From: Xenopus tropicalis | Lineage: Eukaryota; Chordata; Amphibia; Anura; Pipidae | Direction: 5' to 3' | Assembly: GCF_000004195.4 (NCBI RefSeq) | Contig: NC_030679.2 | Coordinates: forward strand, 18,488,712-18,552,711 | Length of the DNA: 64,000 nt | Made by a program: the position numbers and the translations under genes | Shown here: positions 1 to 10,590 of the stretch, one piece after another | Layout of the letters: every line of letters begins with the position of its first letter | Numbering within the stretch: position 1 is the first letter of the stretch | The notes under the pieces: model-generated | Database searches by the model: none | What the model saw: the letters and a program-made list of their open reading frames with translations, nothing else | What the model was told of the DNA's origin: nothing

Positions 1-493
1 TCAGAGTTCCCTGTATAACTCAGCCTGCAGCCTTGTGCCTTTATATGGTCACAGAACCCCTCAGTAACTTCTAATATCCTTATCATTTACAGTAGGGGGT
101 ACATAATCCCTTATAATACATGAGTGATACTCAGAGTTCCCTGTATAACTCAGCCTGCAGCCTTGTGCCTTTATATGGGCACAGAACTCCTCAGTAACTT
201 CTAATATCCTTATCATTTACAGTAGGTGGTACATAATCCCTTATAATACATGAGTGATACTCAGAGTTCCCTGTATAACTCAGCCTGCAGCCTTGTGCCT
301 TTACATGGTCACAGAACCCCTCAGTGACTGCTAATATCCTTATCATTTACAGTAGGGGGTACATTATCCCTTAAAATACATGAGTGATACTCAGAGTTCC
401 CTGTATAACTCATTCTGCAGCCTTGTGCCTTTATATGGGCACAGAACCCCTCAGTGATTTCTAATATCCTTATCGTTAACAGTAGGGGGTTCA
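1..493 (-). repeat. 130-bp satellite, left inverted arm
   Basis: Tandem units with a period of 130 bp: the block beginning tcagagttccctgtataact recurs at 1, 131, 261 and 391. It is the reverse complement of the units at 7509-7654 and 8170-8692, so the two sets face each other across the central array. The window starts inside the array, so its full length is unknown. The open reading frames in it are by-products of the repeat. Confidence 0.9.
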
Positions 494-680
494 TTATTAT
501 GAGATAAGGTGGTCCCTGTACCCAAAAAAGCCTCTTGGGTAGAAGAAAAAAGCACATCCATCTCATCTCTCATCCTGGACTCTCTGTCTGTCCTCTTTCT
601 CTTTTTTTAATACACATAAAAATAGTTCTACAAGCACTACTATAAGGTGTATGAGAATAGGCACAAAATATTCATTTTTT
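494..680 (-). repeat. Spacer of the left inverted arm
   Basis: Unique-looking spacer between the 130-bp satellite and the central satellite. It is the reverse complement, with substitutions and small indels, of about 7290-7505: both hold the block that reads tataaggtgtatgagaatag here and the same poly-T/poly-A run next to a CTCTTTCT or AGAGACAG tract. It shows that the arms are one long inverted repeat and not merely shared satellite. Confidence 0.8.
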
Positions 681-764
681 TTATCTGCACTGCTGGTTCT
701 GACTCCTGATACAACTTCCCAATATCCATTCATTCCTCATTCTCACTGGGTTTATAATTATGTG

Positions 765-1043
765 CAGGGTCGGACTGGGGGGTGCAGGGCCCACCGGGGC
801 TCCCGCCCCAGGGGCCCTGCAGGTGCCCCAGCCGCGTCCCCTAACCCCCCCCAGGGGCCCCCCTAACCCCCCCGAAGGGCCCCCGCCTGACGTCCTCCCC
901 GAGCGCGTATAAATTGAACGCGTCGGGGAGGAATAGTCAGTAGCGGGGAGCGCCGGCAAAGGTCGGACTGGGCCGCTGGGGCCCACTAGGGCCGGGGCCC
1001 ACCGGGATTTTTCCCGGTGTCCCGGCGGCCCAGTCCGACCCTG
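765..1043. mobile_element. hAT-type MITE in the satellite
   Basis: A GC-rich 279-bp insert in an AT-rich array. Its ends are inverted (CAGGGTCGGACTGGG at the left, CCCAGTCCGACCCTG at the right). It is flanked by a perfect 8-bp target duplication, ATTATGTG, at 757-764 and 1044-1051. An 8-bp duplication and CAGGG..CCCTG ends fit hAT elements. It encodes no protein. A more diverged relative lies at 17601-17773. Confidence 0.85.
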
Positions 1044-4000
1044 ATTATGTGTAACTTTCACTGTGTCTGTCTGTCCCTTTCTGTTCTCTGCACTGCTGGT
1101 TCTGACTCCTGATACAACTCCCCAATATCCATTCATTCCTCATTCTCACTGGGTTTATAGATATGTGTAACTGTCACTGTGTCTGTGTGTCCCTTTCCCT
1201 TCTCTGCACTGCTGGTTCTGACTCCTGATACAACTTCCCAATATCCATTCATTGCTTATTCTTACTGGGTTTATAGTTATGTGTATCTCTCACTGTGTCT
1301 GTCTGTCCCTTTCCCTTCTCTGCACTGCTGGTTCTGACTCCTGATACAACTCCCCAATATCCATTCATTCCTCATTCTCACTGGGTTTATAGATATGTGT
1401 AACTGTCACTGTGTCTGTGTGTCCCTTTCCCTTCTCTGCACTGCTGGTTCTGACTCCTGATACAACTTCCCAATATCCATTCATTGCTTATTCTTACTGG
1501 GTTTAAAGTTATGTAACTATCACTATGTCTGTCTGTCTGTCCCTTTCTGTTCTCTGCACTGCTGGTTCTGACTCCTGATACAACTACCGAATATCCATTC
1601 ATTCCTCATTCTCACTGGGTTTATAGTTATGTGTAACTGTCACTGTGTCTGTCTTTCCCTTCTCTGCACTGCTGGTTCTGACTCCTGATTCAACTCCCCA
1701 ATATCCATTTATTGCTTATTCTCACTGGGTTTATAGTTATGTGTAACTGTCACTATGTCTGTCTGTCCGTCCCCTTCTGTTCTCTGCACTGCTGGTTCTG
1801 ACTCCTGATACAACTTCCCAATATCCATTCATTGCTTATTCTCACTGGGTTTATAGTTATGTGTAACTCACTGTGTCTGTCTGTCCCTTTCTCTTCTCTG
1901 CACTGCTGGTTCCGACTCCTGATACAACTCCCCAATATCCATTCAGTCCTCATTCTCACTGGGTTGATAGTTATGTGTAACTTTCACTATGTCTGTCTGT
2001 CTGTCTGTCCGTCCCTTTCTGTTCTCTACACTGCTGGTTCTGACTCCTGATACAACTTCCCAATATCCATTCATTGCTTATTCTCACTGGGTTTATAGTT
2101 ATGTGTAACTCACTGTGTCTGTCTGTCCCTTTCTCTTCTCTGCACTGCTGTTTCCGACTCCTGATACAACTCCCCAATATCCATTCAGTCCTCATTCTCA
2201 CTGGGTTAATAGTTATGTGTAACTGTCACTGTGTCTGTCTGTCGCTTTCTGTTCTCTGCACTGCTGGTTGTGACTTCTGATACAAATTCCCAATATCCAT
2301 TCATTCCTCATTCTCACTGGGTTTATAGTTATGTGTAACTGTCACTGTGTCTCTGTGTTCCTTTCCCTTCTCTGCACTGCTGGTTCTGACTTCTGATACA
2401 ACTTCCCAATATCCATTCATTCCTCATTCTCACTCGGTTTATAGTTATGTGTAACTGTCACTGTGTCTGTGTGTCCCTTTCCCTTCTCTGCACTGCTGGT
2501 TTTGACTCCTGATACAACTCCCCAATATCCATTCAGTCCTCATTCTCACAGGGTTTATAGTTATGTGTAACTGTCACTTTGTTTGTCTGTCCCTTTCTGT
2601 TCTCTGCATTGCTGGTTCTGACTCCTGATACAACTCCCCAATATCCATTCATTCCTCATTCTCACTGGGTTTATAGTTATGTGTAACTCTGTCTGTCCCT
2701 TTAAATTATCTGCACTGCTGGTTCTGACTCCTGATACAACTTCCCAATATCCATTCATTCCTCGTTCTCACTGGGTTTATAGTTATGTGTAACTGTCACT
2801 ATGTCTGTCGATCTGTCCCATTCTGTTCTCTGCACTGCTGGTTCTGACTCCTAATATAACTCCCGAATATCTATTCATTCCTCATCTCACTGGGTTTATA
2901 GTTATGTGTAACTGTCACTGTGTATGTCTGTCCCTTTATGTTCTCTGTACTGCTGGTTCTGACTCCTGATACAACTTCCCAATATCTATTCATTCCTCAC
3001 TCTCACTGGGTTTATAGTTATGTGTAACTGTCACTATGTCTGTCTGTCCCTTTCCCTTCTCTGCACTGCTGGTTCTGACTCCTGATACAACGCCCCAATA
3101 TCCATTCATTCCTCATTCTCACTGAGTTTATAGTTATGTGTAACTGTCACTGTGTCTGTCTGTCCCTTTCTGTTCTCTGCACTGCTGTTTCTGACTCCTG
3201 ATACAACTCCCCAATATCCATTCATTGCTTATTCTCACTGGGTTTATAGTTATGTGTAACTGTCACTATGTCTGTCTGTCTGTCCCTTTCCCTTCTCTGC
3301 ACTGCTGGTTCTGACTCCTGATACAACGCCCCAATATCCATTCATTCCTCATTCTCACTGAGTTTATAGTTATGTGTAACTGTCACTGTGTCTGTCTGTC
3401 CCTTTCTGTTCTCTGCACTGCTGTTACTGACTCCTGATACAACTTCCCAATATCCATTCATTCCTCATTCTCACTGGGTTTATAGTTATGTGTATCTGTC
3501 ACTATGTCTGTCTGTCCCTTTCCATTCTCTGCACTGCTGGTTCTGACTCCTGATACAACTTCCCAATAGCCATTCATTCCTCATTCTTACTGGGTTTATA
3601 ATTATGTGTAACTGTCACTGTGTCTGTCTGTCCCTTTCCCTTCTCTGCACTGCTGGTTCTGACTTCTGATACAACTTCCCAATATCCATTCATTCCTCAT
3701 TCTCACTGGGTTTATTGATATGTGTAACTGTCACTATGTCTGTCTGTCTGTCCCTTTCTGTTCTCTGCACTGGTGGTTCTGACTCCTGATACAACTTCCC
3801 AATATCCATTCATTTCTCATTCTCACTGGGTTTATAGTTGTGTGTAACTCTCACTGTGTCTGTCTGTCCCTTTCCTTTCTCTGCACTGCTGGTTCTGACT
3901 CCTGATACAACTTCCCAATAGCCATTCATTCCTCATTCTCTCTGGGTTTATAGTTATATGTAACTGTCATTGTGTCTGTCTTTCCCTTCTCTGCACTGCT

Positions 4001-4189
4001 GGTTCTTACTCCTGATACAACATCCAAATATTAATTCATTTCTCATTCTTACTGGGTTCATAGTTATGTGTAATTTTCACTGTGTTTATGTGTCCCTTTG
4101 CCTTTTCTGCACTGCTGGTTCTATCTCCTGATACAACTTCCCAATATCCAATCATTTCTCATTCTGACTGGGTTAATAGTTATGTGTAA

Positions 4190-4531
4190 AGCTGGCCATA
4201 CACGTGGCGATCCGAGGATGTTTCGTACGACCATCGGTCGCACGAAACATCGTCAGATCCGCCACACACCATTCAGGGCTGAATCGGCAGGTAAGGAGGT
4301 AGAAACAATAGGATTTCTACCTCCTTCTGCCGATTCAGCTCTGAAGGGAGAATTTTGGTCAGGCGCCTTCTATGGCGCCCGATCAAAATTTTCTAACTTG
4401 GCCGATCGGCGAGCCGACCGATTTCAGCAGCTTCCTGCGATATCGGTCGGCTCGCTGACATGCCATACACGCACCGATTATCGTACGAAACGAGGTTTCG
4501 TACGATAATATCGGTGCGTGTATGGCCACCT
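4190..4531. mobile_element. Harbinger-type multi-hairpin MITE in the satellite
   Basis: 342-bp insert with inverted ends AGCTGGCCATACAC / GTGTATGGCCACCT and a TAA target duplication at 4187-4189 and 4532-4534, which suits PIF/Harbinger. The interior is a chain of separate palindromes, for example around 4211-4260, 4272-4350, 4402-4455 and 4471-4520. Reading frames across it are shadows of the palindromes. Confidence 0.8.
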
Positions 4532-6605
4532 TAACTCTCTCTGTGTCTGTCCCTTTCCCTTCCCTGCACTGCTGCTTCTTACACCTGATGCAACTTCCCA
4601 ATATCCATTCATTCCTTTTTGTCATTGGGTTTATAGTTATATGTAACTGTCAATGTATCTGCCTTTCCCTTCTTTGCACTGCTGGTTCTGACTCCTGATG
4701 CAACTTCCCAATATCCATTCATTCCTCATTCTCACTGGGTTTATAGTTATGTGTAACTGTCAATGTATCTGTCCTTCCCTTTCCCTTCTTTGCACTGCTG
4801 GTTCTGACTCCTGATACAACTCCAGAATATCCATTAATTTCTAATTCTCACTGGGTTTATAGTTATGTGTAACTGTCACTGTGTCTATCTGTCCCTTTCT
4901 CTACTCTTCACTGTTGGTTCTTACTTCTGATACAACCTCCCAATATCCATTTAAATCTCATTCTCACTGGGTTTATAGTTATGTGTAACTATCATTGTGT
5001 CTGTCTGTCCCTTTCCCTTCTCTGCACTGCTAGTTCTGACTCCTGATACAACTCCGGAATATCCATTCATTTCTCATTCTCACTGGGTTTATAGTTATGT
5101 GTAACTGTCACTGTGTTTGTCTGTCCCTTTATCTTTTCTGCACTGCTTGTTCTGACTCCTGATACAACTCCGGAACATCCATTCAATTCTCATTCTCACT
5201 GGGTTTATAGTTATGTGTAAGATTCACTGTGTCTGTCCCTTTCCCTTCTCTTCACTGCTGGTTCTTACTCCTGATGCAACTTCCCAATATCCATTCATTC
5301 CTTATTGTCACTGGGTTTATAATATATCTGTAACTCTCACTGTGTCTGTCCCTTTACCTTCTCTGCACTGCTGGTTCTGGCTCCTGATGCAACTTCCCAA
5401 TATCCATTCATTCCTCATTCTCACTGGGTTTATAGTTATATGTAACTTTCACTGTTTCTGTCTGTCCCATTCCCTTCTCTGTACTTTGCACTGCTGGTTC
5501 TGACTCCTGATGCAACTTCCCAATATCCATTCATTCCTCATTCTCACTGGGTTTATAGTTATGTGTAACTGTCAATGTATCTGTCCTTCCCTTTCCCTTC
5601 TTTGCACTGCTGGTTCTGACTCCTGATACAACTCCAGAATATCCATTAATTTCTAATTCTCACTGGGTTTATAGTTATGTGTAACTGTCACTGTGTCTAT
5701 CTGTCCCTTTCTCTACTCTTCACTGTTGGTTCTAACTTCTGATACAACCTCCCAATATCCATTTAAATCTCATTCTCACTGGGTTTATAGTTATGTGTAA
5801 CTATCATTGTGTCTGTCTGTCCCTTTCCCTTCTCTGCACTGCTAGTTCTGACTCCTGATACAACTCCGGAATATCCATTCATTTCTCATTCTCACTGGGT
5901 TTATAGTTATGTGTAACTGTCACTGTGTTTGTCTGTCCCTTTATCTTTTCTGCACTGCTTGTTCTGACTCCTGATACAACTCCGGAACATCCATTCAATT
6001 CTCATTCTCACTGGGTTTATAGTTATGTGTAAAATTCACTGTGTCTGTCCCTTTCCCTTCTCTTCACTGCTGGTTCTTACTCCTGATGCAACTTCCCAAT
6101 ATCCATTCATTCCTTATTGTCACTGGGTTTATAATATATCTGTAACTCTCACTGTGTCTGTCCCTTTACCTTCTCTGCACTGCTGGTTCTGGCTCCTGAT
6201 GCAACTTCCCAATATCCATTCATTCCTCATTCTCACTGGGTTTATAGTTATATGTAACTTTCACTGTTTCTGTCTGTCCCATTCCCTTCTCTGTACTGCT
6301 GGTTCTGACTCCTGATACAACTTCCCAATATCCATTCATTTCTCATTCTCACTGTGTTTATAGTTATGTGTAACTATCATTGTGTCTGTCTGTCCCTTTC
6401 CCTTCTCTGCACTGCTGGTTCTGACTCCTGAAACAACTTCCCAATATCCATTCATTCCTCAATCTCACTGGGTTTATAGTTATGTGTAACTATCATTGTG
6501 TCTGTCTGTCCCTTTACCTTCTCTTCACTGCTGGTTCTGACTCCTGATGCAACTTCCCAATTTCCATTCATTCCTCAATCTCACTGGGTTTATAGTTATG
6601 TGTAA

Positions 6606-6913
6606 AGGTCCTTGGCCCTTGTATGTGGAGAGCAGAGCAGCCTGGCCGACCGAGATCTGGCCTGAAATTGGCCAGATCTCGATCGGCCAGGTTAGAAAAT
6701 CTGGTCGGATCGGGGACCGCATCGGCTCGTTGATGCGGTCCCCGATCCGACTGCCCCATTGCCGCCGACATAATCCGGCCAAACGATCGGATTATTTTTT
6801 TTTTAACCTAAATGCTCCCCAATATCGCCCACCCATAGGTGGGGATATCGGGGGAAGATCCGCTCGCTTGGCGACATCGCCAAGCGAGCGGATCTGCTCG
6901 TGTATTGCCACCT
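6606..6913. mobile_element. Harbinger-type multi-hairpin MITE, second copy in the satellite
   Basis: 308-bp insert bounded by TAA at 6603-6605 and 6914-6916. The right end keeps the CCACCT terminus; the left end is degraded and lacks the first hairpin present in the fuller copy at 32337-32719. The interior is closely related to that copy, including the large palindrome built on GGATCGGGGACCGCATCGG. It sits at the same position of the satellite monomer (GTG^TAA) as the 4190-4531 element. Confidence 0.8.
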
Positions 6914-7185
6914 TAATTCTCACTGTGTTTATAGTTATGTGTAACTATCATTGTGTCTGTCTGTCCCTTTCCCTTCTCTGCACTGCTGGTTCTGACTCCT
7001 GAAACAACTTCCCAATATCCATTCATTCCTCAATCTCACTGGGTTTATAGTTATGTGTAACTATCATTGTGTCTGTCTGTCCCTTTACCTTCTCTTCACT
7101 GCTGGTTCTGACTCCTGATACAACTTCCCAATATCCATTCATTCCTCATTCTCACTGGGTTTATAGTTATGTGTAACTCTTACTA

Positions 7186-7275
7186 CTACACTAAAGTGTG
7201 ATAAATTTTATTGCACTTTTTTTGCGTTAAAATAGACGCGACAATTAACGCGCGATTCACAACAGTAATACCGCG
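7186..7275. other. Junction segment between central array and right arm
   Basis: About 90 bp matching neither satellite. It holds CACTAAAGTGTGATAAA and AACGCGCGATTCAC blocks that resemble the ends and interior of the Harbinger-type element at 31079-31704, so it may be a truncated MITE. No counterpart appears at the left junction near 680. Confidence 0.4.
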
Positions 7276-7289
7276 TGTATGAGGAGTCA

Positions 7290-7508
7290 GAACCAGCAGT
7301 GTAGATTTGAAAAAAAGAATATTTTGTGCCTATTCTCATACACCTTATAGTAGTGCTTGTAGAACTATTTTTATGTTTATTAAAAAAAGAGACAGAGGAG
7401 AATGGAAGACAGAGCGTCCAGGATGAGAGATCAAGCCTCTCATGGATGTGCTTTTTTCCTCTACCCTAGAGGCTTTTTTGGGTACAGGGACCCCCTTATC
7501 TCATAATA
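7290..7508 (+). repeat. Spacer of the right inverted arm
   Basis: Reverse-complement partner of 494-680. It runs from the end of the junction segment to the first right-arm satellite unit at about 7509. Small indels separate the arms, so the inverted repeat is old or has decayed independently. Confidence 0.8.
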
Positions 7509-7654
7509 ATGAAGCCCCTACTGTTAACGATAAGGATATTAGAAATCACTGAGGGGTTCTGTGCCCATATAAAGGCACAAGGCTGCAGGCTGAGTTATAC
7601 AGGGAACTCTGAGTATCACTCATGTATTATAAGGGATAATGTACCCCCTACTGT
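7509..7654 (+). repeat. 130-bp satellite, right arm, first unit
   Basis: One unit of the same 130-bp satellite as at 1-493, in opposite orientation. It runs from AACGATAAGGATATTAG to CCCCCTACTGT, where it breaks off at the captured exon fragment and resumes at about 8170. Confidence 0.88.
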
Positions 7655-8169
7655 GGGAGCAGTCACCAGTAAGAGAGGGAATACACCTTCTAAACATGTT
7701 ATTATTCCCATTCTAGAACCAGGGTGCCAGGGGGGTCAGTCTTATGTCTCCCCTCTAACGTCAGCAGTTAGCGAGCTGCATAGCAAGTCATTAGCAGCGA
7801 CGGGGGGACGAAAGGCCTTCAGTTCACTTGCCCCAGGCATGGACAAGGAAAGCCGTGCCCCCACTGCCTGAGCCTGGGATTTAACCTCTCTACCTCTGTA
7901 CCAAATCCTCCCTTTTTCCCCACCAGGTACAACGTCTGGACAAAAGGACACGGCCCCACAAACTTCGCCAAGTGGCGCACAGCGACCACTCCATACCGCG
8001 TGGGAGGCAGATTTTGAGCCCTATGTGGTGGTCAGACGCGACTGCTCGGAGTATAACCGTAGGTTTGTTGGCTGTGGCTGGAACAAAGTGGCTCATATAA
8101 TGGAGCTGGATACACAGGTAAGTCGTACAGCCAATCCTTTAATTATTAAATGGGCCTATGGGCATACGT
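7655..8169 (+). other. Non-repeat fragment holding a captured exon
   Basis: About 515 bp of unique-looking DNA inserted between two 130-bp satellite units: the left unit ends CCCCCTACTGT and the next begins AATGATAAGG. It contains an intron-like 5' part (7655-7926), the exon at 7927-8117, then a GTAAGT donor and about 50 bp of intron-like 3' sequence. No other exon of that gene is visible within the window. This supports a gene piece picked up by the repeat structure, though a real gene interrupted by satellite cannot be excluded from the sequence alone. Confidence 0.7.
7927..8117 (+). pseudogene. large1/large2: Exon of a LARGE-type xylosyl/glucuronyltransferase, frameshifted
   Basis: LARGE enzymes build the xylose-glucuronate polymer on alpha-dystroglycan in the Golgi; this stretch belongs to the C-terminal GT49-like domain. 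Seen: a pyrimidine-rich acceptor ending CCACCAG at 7926; one base completing a codon; 25 codons including [20 protein letters not shown]; then, in another frame from 8001, 39 codons including [31 protein letters not shown]; and a CAG/GTAAGT donor after 8117. The family has one more residue between the two blocks, so 5 bp appear lost at about 8000-8003, between TG dinucleotides. That breaks the frame, and a stop (TGA in GATTTTGAG) follows at once in the original frame. Assignment to LARGE rests on remembered family sequence; LARGE1 versus LARGE2 is undecided. The companion exons are not in the window. An assembly error is the main alternative to a true lesion. Confidence 0.78.
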
Positions 8170-8692
8170 TAATGATAAGGATATTAGCAGTCACTGAGGG
8201 GTTCTGTGACCATATAAAGGCACAAGGCTGCAGGCTGAGTTATACAGGGAACTCTGAGTATCACTCATGTATTATAAGAGATAATGTACCCCCTACTGTA
8301 AATGATAAGGATATTAGCAGTCACTGAGGGATTCTGTGCCCATATAAAGGCACAAGGCTGCAGGCTGAGTTATACAGGGAACTCTGAGTATCACTTATGT
8401 ATTATAAGGGATAATGTACCCCCTACTGTAAATTATAAGGATATTAGCAGTCACTGAGGGGTCTGTGACCATATCAAGGCATAAGGCTGCAGGCTGAGTT
8501 ATACAGGGAACTCTGAGTATCACTCATGTATTATAAGGGATAATGTACCCCCTACTGTAAATGATAAGGATATTAGCAGTCACCGAGGGGTTCTGTGCCC
8601 ATATAAAGGCACAAGGCTGCAGGCTGAGTTATACAGGGAACTCTGAGTATCACTCATGTATTATAAGGGATAATGTACCCCCTACTGTAAAT
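8170..8692 (+). repeat. 130-bp satellite, right arm, four units
   Basis: Four head-to-tail units (AATGATAAGGATATTAGCAG near 8171, 8300, 8430 as a variant, and 8560), inverted relative to 1-493. The array ends at CCCCCTACTGTAAATA, after which unrelated sequence begins. Confidence 0.9.
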
Positions 8693-9287
8693 ATAGCGGA
8701 TTGTGAACAGTTTACGAGAAAGACATCCCCAAATTCTGCTCACTCCAGCCCCCCCCATATGGACCCCTAATTCGAATGGATTCATTTCCGATCATCGGCT
8801 GCGAACTGAGGGGAGGTTCCCCCCTCCCCAACTTTTTTGCACACGTTCAATTAAGGGACAGATGTACAGCGTATGTATGTTATCAGGCCAGCACAGTACT
8901 GCCATTTTCCTGCAGGTGGCAGTAGTTGAAATGATTTCATAGATACACCCACACACATACAGTTTAGACACTTAGCTGTAGCAGTGTTGGCCGCACTGTA
9001 TACACATGCAGAGCATATGCAAGAGAGAGCTGCTCAAAGTTCTGGTGCAATTCTAACCTGCCAGAGGCAGTGCCGGAAGCTCTGTGTTCACTGACGATAG
9101 AAGAAGCCACTCTCGTGCTGACACAGACTTTAACCTGCAGGGGGCAACGTTGAACAATATATGTGACTTTGTGACTGACACAGCAACAAAAGAGACTCGT
9201 CTATTAATTAAGAATAATTAAAGGGCATTTCTTTCTATTTTTGTATTGTATCCGTCCCTGTATAAAAGAGTCGTGTGTCCCCCGGTA
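8693..9287. other. No gene seen, flank between satellite and hAT element
   Basis: About 600 bp with no supported reading frame or repeat structure that I can recognise. Confidence 0.5.
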
Positions 9288-9554
9288 GGGATGTAGCAAA
9301 CTAATTCGCGCGAACATCGGGTGTTCGCAAGTCCGGAAGTTCGCGAACTTTCGACGTATGTTCGCAATTTGGGTTCGCCTTAGCTGGCGCCAAATTTTGA
9401 CCTCTCACCTCAGAGTCAGCAGATACATGGCAGCCAATCAGGCAGCTCTCCCTCCTGGACCACCCCCCCCCAACCCTGGACCACTCCCTTCCATATATAA
9501 ACCGAAGCCCAGCAGCCATTTTACATTCTGCCTGTGTATGTTTGAAGAGATAGC

Positions 9555-9738
9555 ATAGGGGAGAGTTGTGCAGGGATTTGAGGGAGAGATTAGGTAGCTT
9601 TGCTGAGTCTGACTAGTGATCTACTTTCTACTGCTCTGTAGTAGCACATAGGGAGAGAGTTGTGCAGGGATTTGAGGGAGAGTTTAGGTAGCTTTGCTGA
9701 GTCTGACTAGTGATCTACTTTCTACTGCTCTGTATGTA
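9555..9738 (+). repeat. Tandem duplication of about 95 bp in the hAT 5' region
   Basis: The block GAGTTGTGCAGGGATTTGAG through TCTACTTTCTACTGCTCTGTA occurs twice in a row with few differences. It is non-coding. Confidence 0.85.
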
Positions 9739-10084
9739 GCTGCTGTGGGCAGCTGTCCTGTGCTGATCATCTGCTGTAACCCAATAGTCCTTGTAAGGAC
9801 TGCTTTTATTTTCTGATTACTGTTACTCTAGTTTTCGTTTCATTGTGTACCGCAGCTCCGTCTGTGTGTGTTGGAGTGTGCTGCTCCGAGTAGTGCACTA
9901 AGCACTAACCACCATTTAACACATAATTTTTTTTTATTTGTGTTTTTTTACTTTGCTACTGTAATTTATATAGCCCAGTGCTATTAGTCTAGCTGTGTTG
10001 GGGACTGGTGTGCTGCTCCTAGTAGCTCACCACCAGCACCAACCAGAGATCACTTTTGTTTTATTATTATTATTTTTTTTTTTA

Positions 10085-10115
10085 TTTATCTTATTAGATA
10101 TTTAGATATTAGATA

Positions 10116-10157
<42 letters not shown>

Positions 10158-10165
10158 TATAGATA
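10085..10165. repeat. TA-rich microsatellite
   Basis: A run of TA dinucleotides with GATATTTA interruptions inside the hAT 5' region. Confidence 0.9.
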
Positions 10166-10187
10166 TTTAGATATTTATTTAGACATT

Positions 10188-10560
10188 CTGTCTAAATAAC
10201 AATAATAATTCCGTGTCCAGAAACATCACCTGAGTGACGTTTTTCCACCGGCAATACTACATCCACTACTGTATACGTTGCCATTGCAGGCCTTGTTGTT
10301 GCCACTGTCTTTTTCAACCAAGTGCCACCTAGCTGTGTGAGCTTTTTCACATTCTGTCTAAATAACTAATAATTCCGTGTCCAGAAACATCAACTGAGTG
10401 ACGTTTTTCCACCAGCAATACTATATCCACTACTGTATACTTTGCCATTGCAGGCCTTGTTGCCCACTGTCTTCTTCAACCAAGTGCCACCTAGCTGTGT
10501 GAGCTTTTTCACATTCTGTCTAAATAACAATAATAATTCCGTGTCCAGAAACATCACCCA
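10188..10560 (+). repeat. Tandem repeat of about 160 bp upstream of the hAT transposase
   Basis: Two full copies and one partial copy of a unit running from CTAAATAA(CAATAATAAT)TCCGTGTCCA, through CAGAAACATCA and CACTACTGTATAC, to GAGCTTTTTCACATTCTGT. The transposase ATG follows at 10591. Upstream repeats of this kind are often part of the element's promoter region, but that is inference. Confidence 0.85.
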
Positions 10561-10590
10561 AGTTGTTGTTGTTTTGTAAAAATAAAAAAA

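Larger units (their letters stand above)
681..7185 (+). repeat. Central satellite array, period about 117 bp
   Basis: Roughly 45-50 head-to-tail monomers (estimated from length), each containing in order a CTGCACTGCTGGTTCTGACT block, CCTGATACAACT, CCCAATATCCATTCATT, CTCACTGGGTTTATAGTTATG, and a CTGTC-rich pyrimidine tract. Monomers differ by substitutions and by the number of CTGT units. Three MITEs interrupt it at 765-1043, 4190-4531 and 6606-6913. From about 4690 to 6310 an 812-bp higher-order unit of about seven monomers is duplicated: 5213-5500 recurs almost unchanged at 6025-6312. The short reading frames on both strands repeat with the monomer and are not genes. Confidence 0.93.

Noticed and set aside
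4098..4508. 136-codon frame over the MITE at 4190
   Set aside because: It runs through palindromes of a non-coding MITE and joins satellite to transposon.
681..7185. Many reading frames of 65-150 codons on both strands in the central array
   Set aside because: They recur with the satellite period, have the same peptide in every copy and no domain; they are products of the repeat.
1..8692. Regular repeats that might suggest a CRISPR array
   Set aside because: Units of 117 and 130 bp are contiguous without unique spacers, and the genome is vertebrate.
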